DNA of 5,485 nucleotides from JAFGJQ01 sp052034525. GTDB taxonomy: Bacteria; Planctomycetota; Phycisphaerae; UBA1845. Below, one piece after another: positions 5,040-5,485 of this stretch (within the stretch, counting starts at the first letter, position 1; each line of letters starts with the position of its first letter). Below the pieces are notes generated by a model that worked only from the letters and a program-made list of their open reading frames with translations, searched no databases and was not told where the DNA came from. The stretch lies in the NCBI GenBank assembly GCA_052034525.1, contig JBPOIK010000023.1, positions 1 through 5,485 of the forward strand, in the 5' to 3' direction. Position numbers and translations under genes: made by a program.

Positions 5040-5083
5040 TAAAATCGACTTGTTGACCGCACATTCAACACGTGTATTTTAAT
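5038..5083. promoter_or_regulatory. 46-bp dyad, putative autoregulatory operator of the AbiE-like operon
   Basis: A symmetric inverted repeat centred between 5060 and 5061. The outer arms ATTAAAAT (5038-5045) and ATTTTAAT (5076-5083) match perfectly over eight bases. The inner arms TGTTGA (5051-5056) and TCAACA (5065-5070) match over six, and AC/GT pairs lie between. In all 17 of 23 positions are complementary. It covers the -10 box, the expected transcription start and the first base or two of the start codon. AbiEi proteins of known systems bind inverted repeats upstream of their operon, so this is a good candidate for the regulator's own binding site. Confidence 0.6.
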
Positions 5084-5103
5084 AAACTATGCCCGATGTC
5101 CAA
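5076..5103 (-). promoter_or_regulatory. Candidate promoter of the AbiE-like operon
   Basis: The minus strand shows TTGGAC (5103-5098), a 16-base spacer, and TAAAAT (5081-5076), which matches the -10 consensus at five of six positions. The start of transcription would fall near 5069, giving a leader of about 30 bases. The -10 box lies inside the outer arm of the dyad, so a protein bound there would block RNA polymerase. Confidence 0.5.
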
Positions 5104-5304
5104 TCCATTATTCTCCAACTGATTCCGGACCGCTGAGTCGGGCGATGACCCCGATCGCAACGCGTGTCCGTGAGGGCATCTGTTCTCAACGCGTCAGCAC
5201 ATCCGCCAAGGCAGCGTCCGTCTCCCGGAGCCGCGCAAACGCGGCCCCGAGCCGCTCCTTTCGGTCGTCTCAACTCTTTTGTGGACAATTGGTTACGACA
5301 GAAT

Positions 5305-5342
5305 CGGTTGAGTATTATAAACCGCAGGTCGTCGGTTCGAAT
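5305..5342 (+). other. tRNA-like 3' fragment (possible attachment-site remnant)
   Basis: CGGTT (5305-5309) and AACCG (5320-5324) resemble an anticodon stem. They are followed by CAGGTC and then GTCGG before the T-loop form TTCGAAT (5336-5342), the usual order in the 3' half of a tRNA. It is not a working tRNA: the anticodon loop would be ten bases rather than seven, the T-stem partner after TTCGAAT (GTCGC) does not pair with GTCGG, and no matching acceptor 5' strand is present. Such fragments are often left where elements integrate into tRNA genes. No integrase and no second copy occur in this window. Confidence 0.35.
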
Positions 5343-5348
5343 GTCGCC

Positions 5349-5392
5349 GGGCGGGCAGAACCGGCCAGGAGCGGGCGGGTGAAAACCGGCCA
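5349..5392 (+). repeat. Short imperfect tandem direct repeat
   Basis: GGGCGGG-CAGAACCGGCCA (5349-5367) recurs as GGGCGGG-TGAAAACCGGCCA (5373-5392), with AACCGGCCA identical in both copies and a 24-25-base period. The second copy runs into the first bases of the long inverted repeat. Role unknown. Confidence 0.45.
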
Positions 5393-5477
5393 TCTTGAGG
5401 AGTGGGTGATTTGCCGTAATGGCTTCCTCCGCCCCGTGTGGGCAGGAGGCCCGAATGGCGAATCACCTCAAGATGGC
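5389..5477 (+). repeat. Long interrupted inverted repeat (89 bases)
   Basis: The outer arms GCCATCTTGAGG (5389-5400) and CCTCAAGATGGC (5466-5477) match over 12 bases. After a six-base bulge on the left (5401-5406), TGATTTGCC (5407-5415) pairs with GGCGAATCA (5457-5465) with one T-G wobble. At the centre CCTCCGCCC (5426-5434) pairs with GGGC-a-GGAGG (5440-5449) around a five-base loop with one bulged A. The wobble forms on the plus strand, so a plus-strand RNA or single-stranded DNA would fold best. It lacks the AAC/GTT ends of an integron attC site and a terminator T-tail. It may be a REP-like or MITE-like element, or the edge of something continuing to the right. Confidence 0.6.
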
Positions 5478-5485
5478 AGACGTGC

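Larger units (their letters stand above)
5084..5485. other. Right-end stretch without a gene
   Basis: I find no frame that reads like a protein on either strand. The stretch holds the promoter of the AbiE-like operon, two copies of CAACGCGT (5158-5165 and 5187-5194), a small CCGCG-CAAA-CGCGG hairpin (5231-5244) without a T-tail, a tRNA-like fragment, a short direct repeat and a long inverted repeat. Confidence 0.5.

Noticed and set aside
5231..5244. Intrinsic terminator at the CCGCG-CAAA-CGCGG hairpin
   Set aside because: The stem is only five pairs, no T-run follows on either strand, and no gene ends beside it.
5305..5345. Functional tRNA gene
   Set aside because: Only a 3'-half resemblance; the T-stem does not pair, the anticodon loop would be ten bases, and no acceptor 5' strand is found.
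5389..5477. Integron attC site
   Set aside because: The arms lack the RYYYAAC and GTTRRRY core sites and no integrase or cassette is present.

Overview
The window looks like accessory sequence from a high-GC member of the Planctomycetota (inference, no taxon-level search possible). Three protein types point that way: an exported protein ending in a PEP-CTERM sorting tail, a membrane protein fragment ending in the zinc-ribbon form CGYxLxGNVSGVCPECG that is common in planctomycete hypothetical proteins, and a single-ORF IS66-type transposase. All convincing genes lie on the minus strand, so the window is best read from right to left.

Right end (5084-5485): no gene. It holds a fragment resembling the 3' half of a tRNA (about 5305-5342), a short imperfect direct repeat, and a long interrupted inverted repeat (5389-5477) that could fold into a compound hairpin.

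Main cargo (3178-5083): a two-gene operon resembling a type IV (AbiE-like) toxin-antitoxin system. The first gene (4008-5039) encodes a 343-residue AbiEi-like regulator with an added N-terminal domain that carries a D...ExK signature of the PD-(D/E)XK nuclease fold. The second (3178-4017) encodes a 279-residue AbiEii-like nucleotidyltransferase. The genes overlap by 10 bases, or by an ATGA junction if the inner ATG is used. In front is a -35/-10 promoter whose -10 box lies in a 46-bp dyad reaching the start codon, as expected for an autoregulated operon.

Middle (1940-3177): about 540 bases without a convincing gene, containing one strong imperfect hairpin, then a 488-bp IS66-derived element (2151-2638). 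Its 11-bp terminal inverted repeats are perfect, but its transposase has lost the whole catalytic centre by an in-frame deletion. Against its left end lies the last 69 codons of a membrane/zinc-ribbon protein whose front part is not seen on the other side of the element.

Left part (1-1939): about 680 bases with hairpins but no supported gene, then a complete PEP-CTERM protein gene (535-1263) with a ribosome-binding site and a strong intrinsic terminator, then a probable fragment of a right-handed beta-helix protein, and finally the first 11 codons of a gene running off the left edge, with a good promoter and Shine-Dalgarno sequence.

The most interesting items are the nuclease-domain-bearing AbiE-like module with its operator dyad, and the internally deleted IS66 derivative that keeps an open fused frame.
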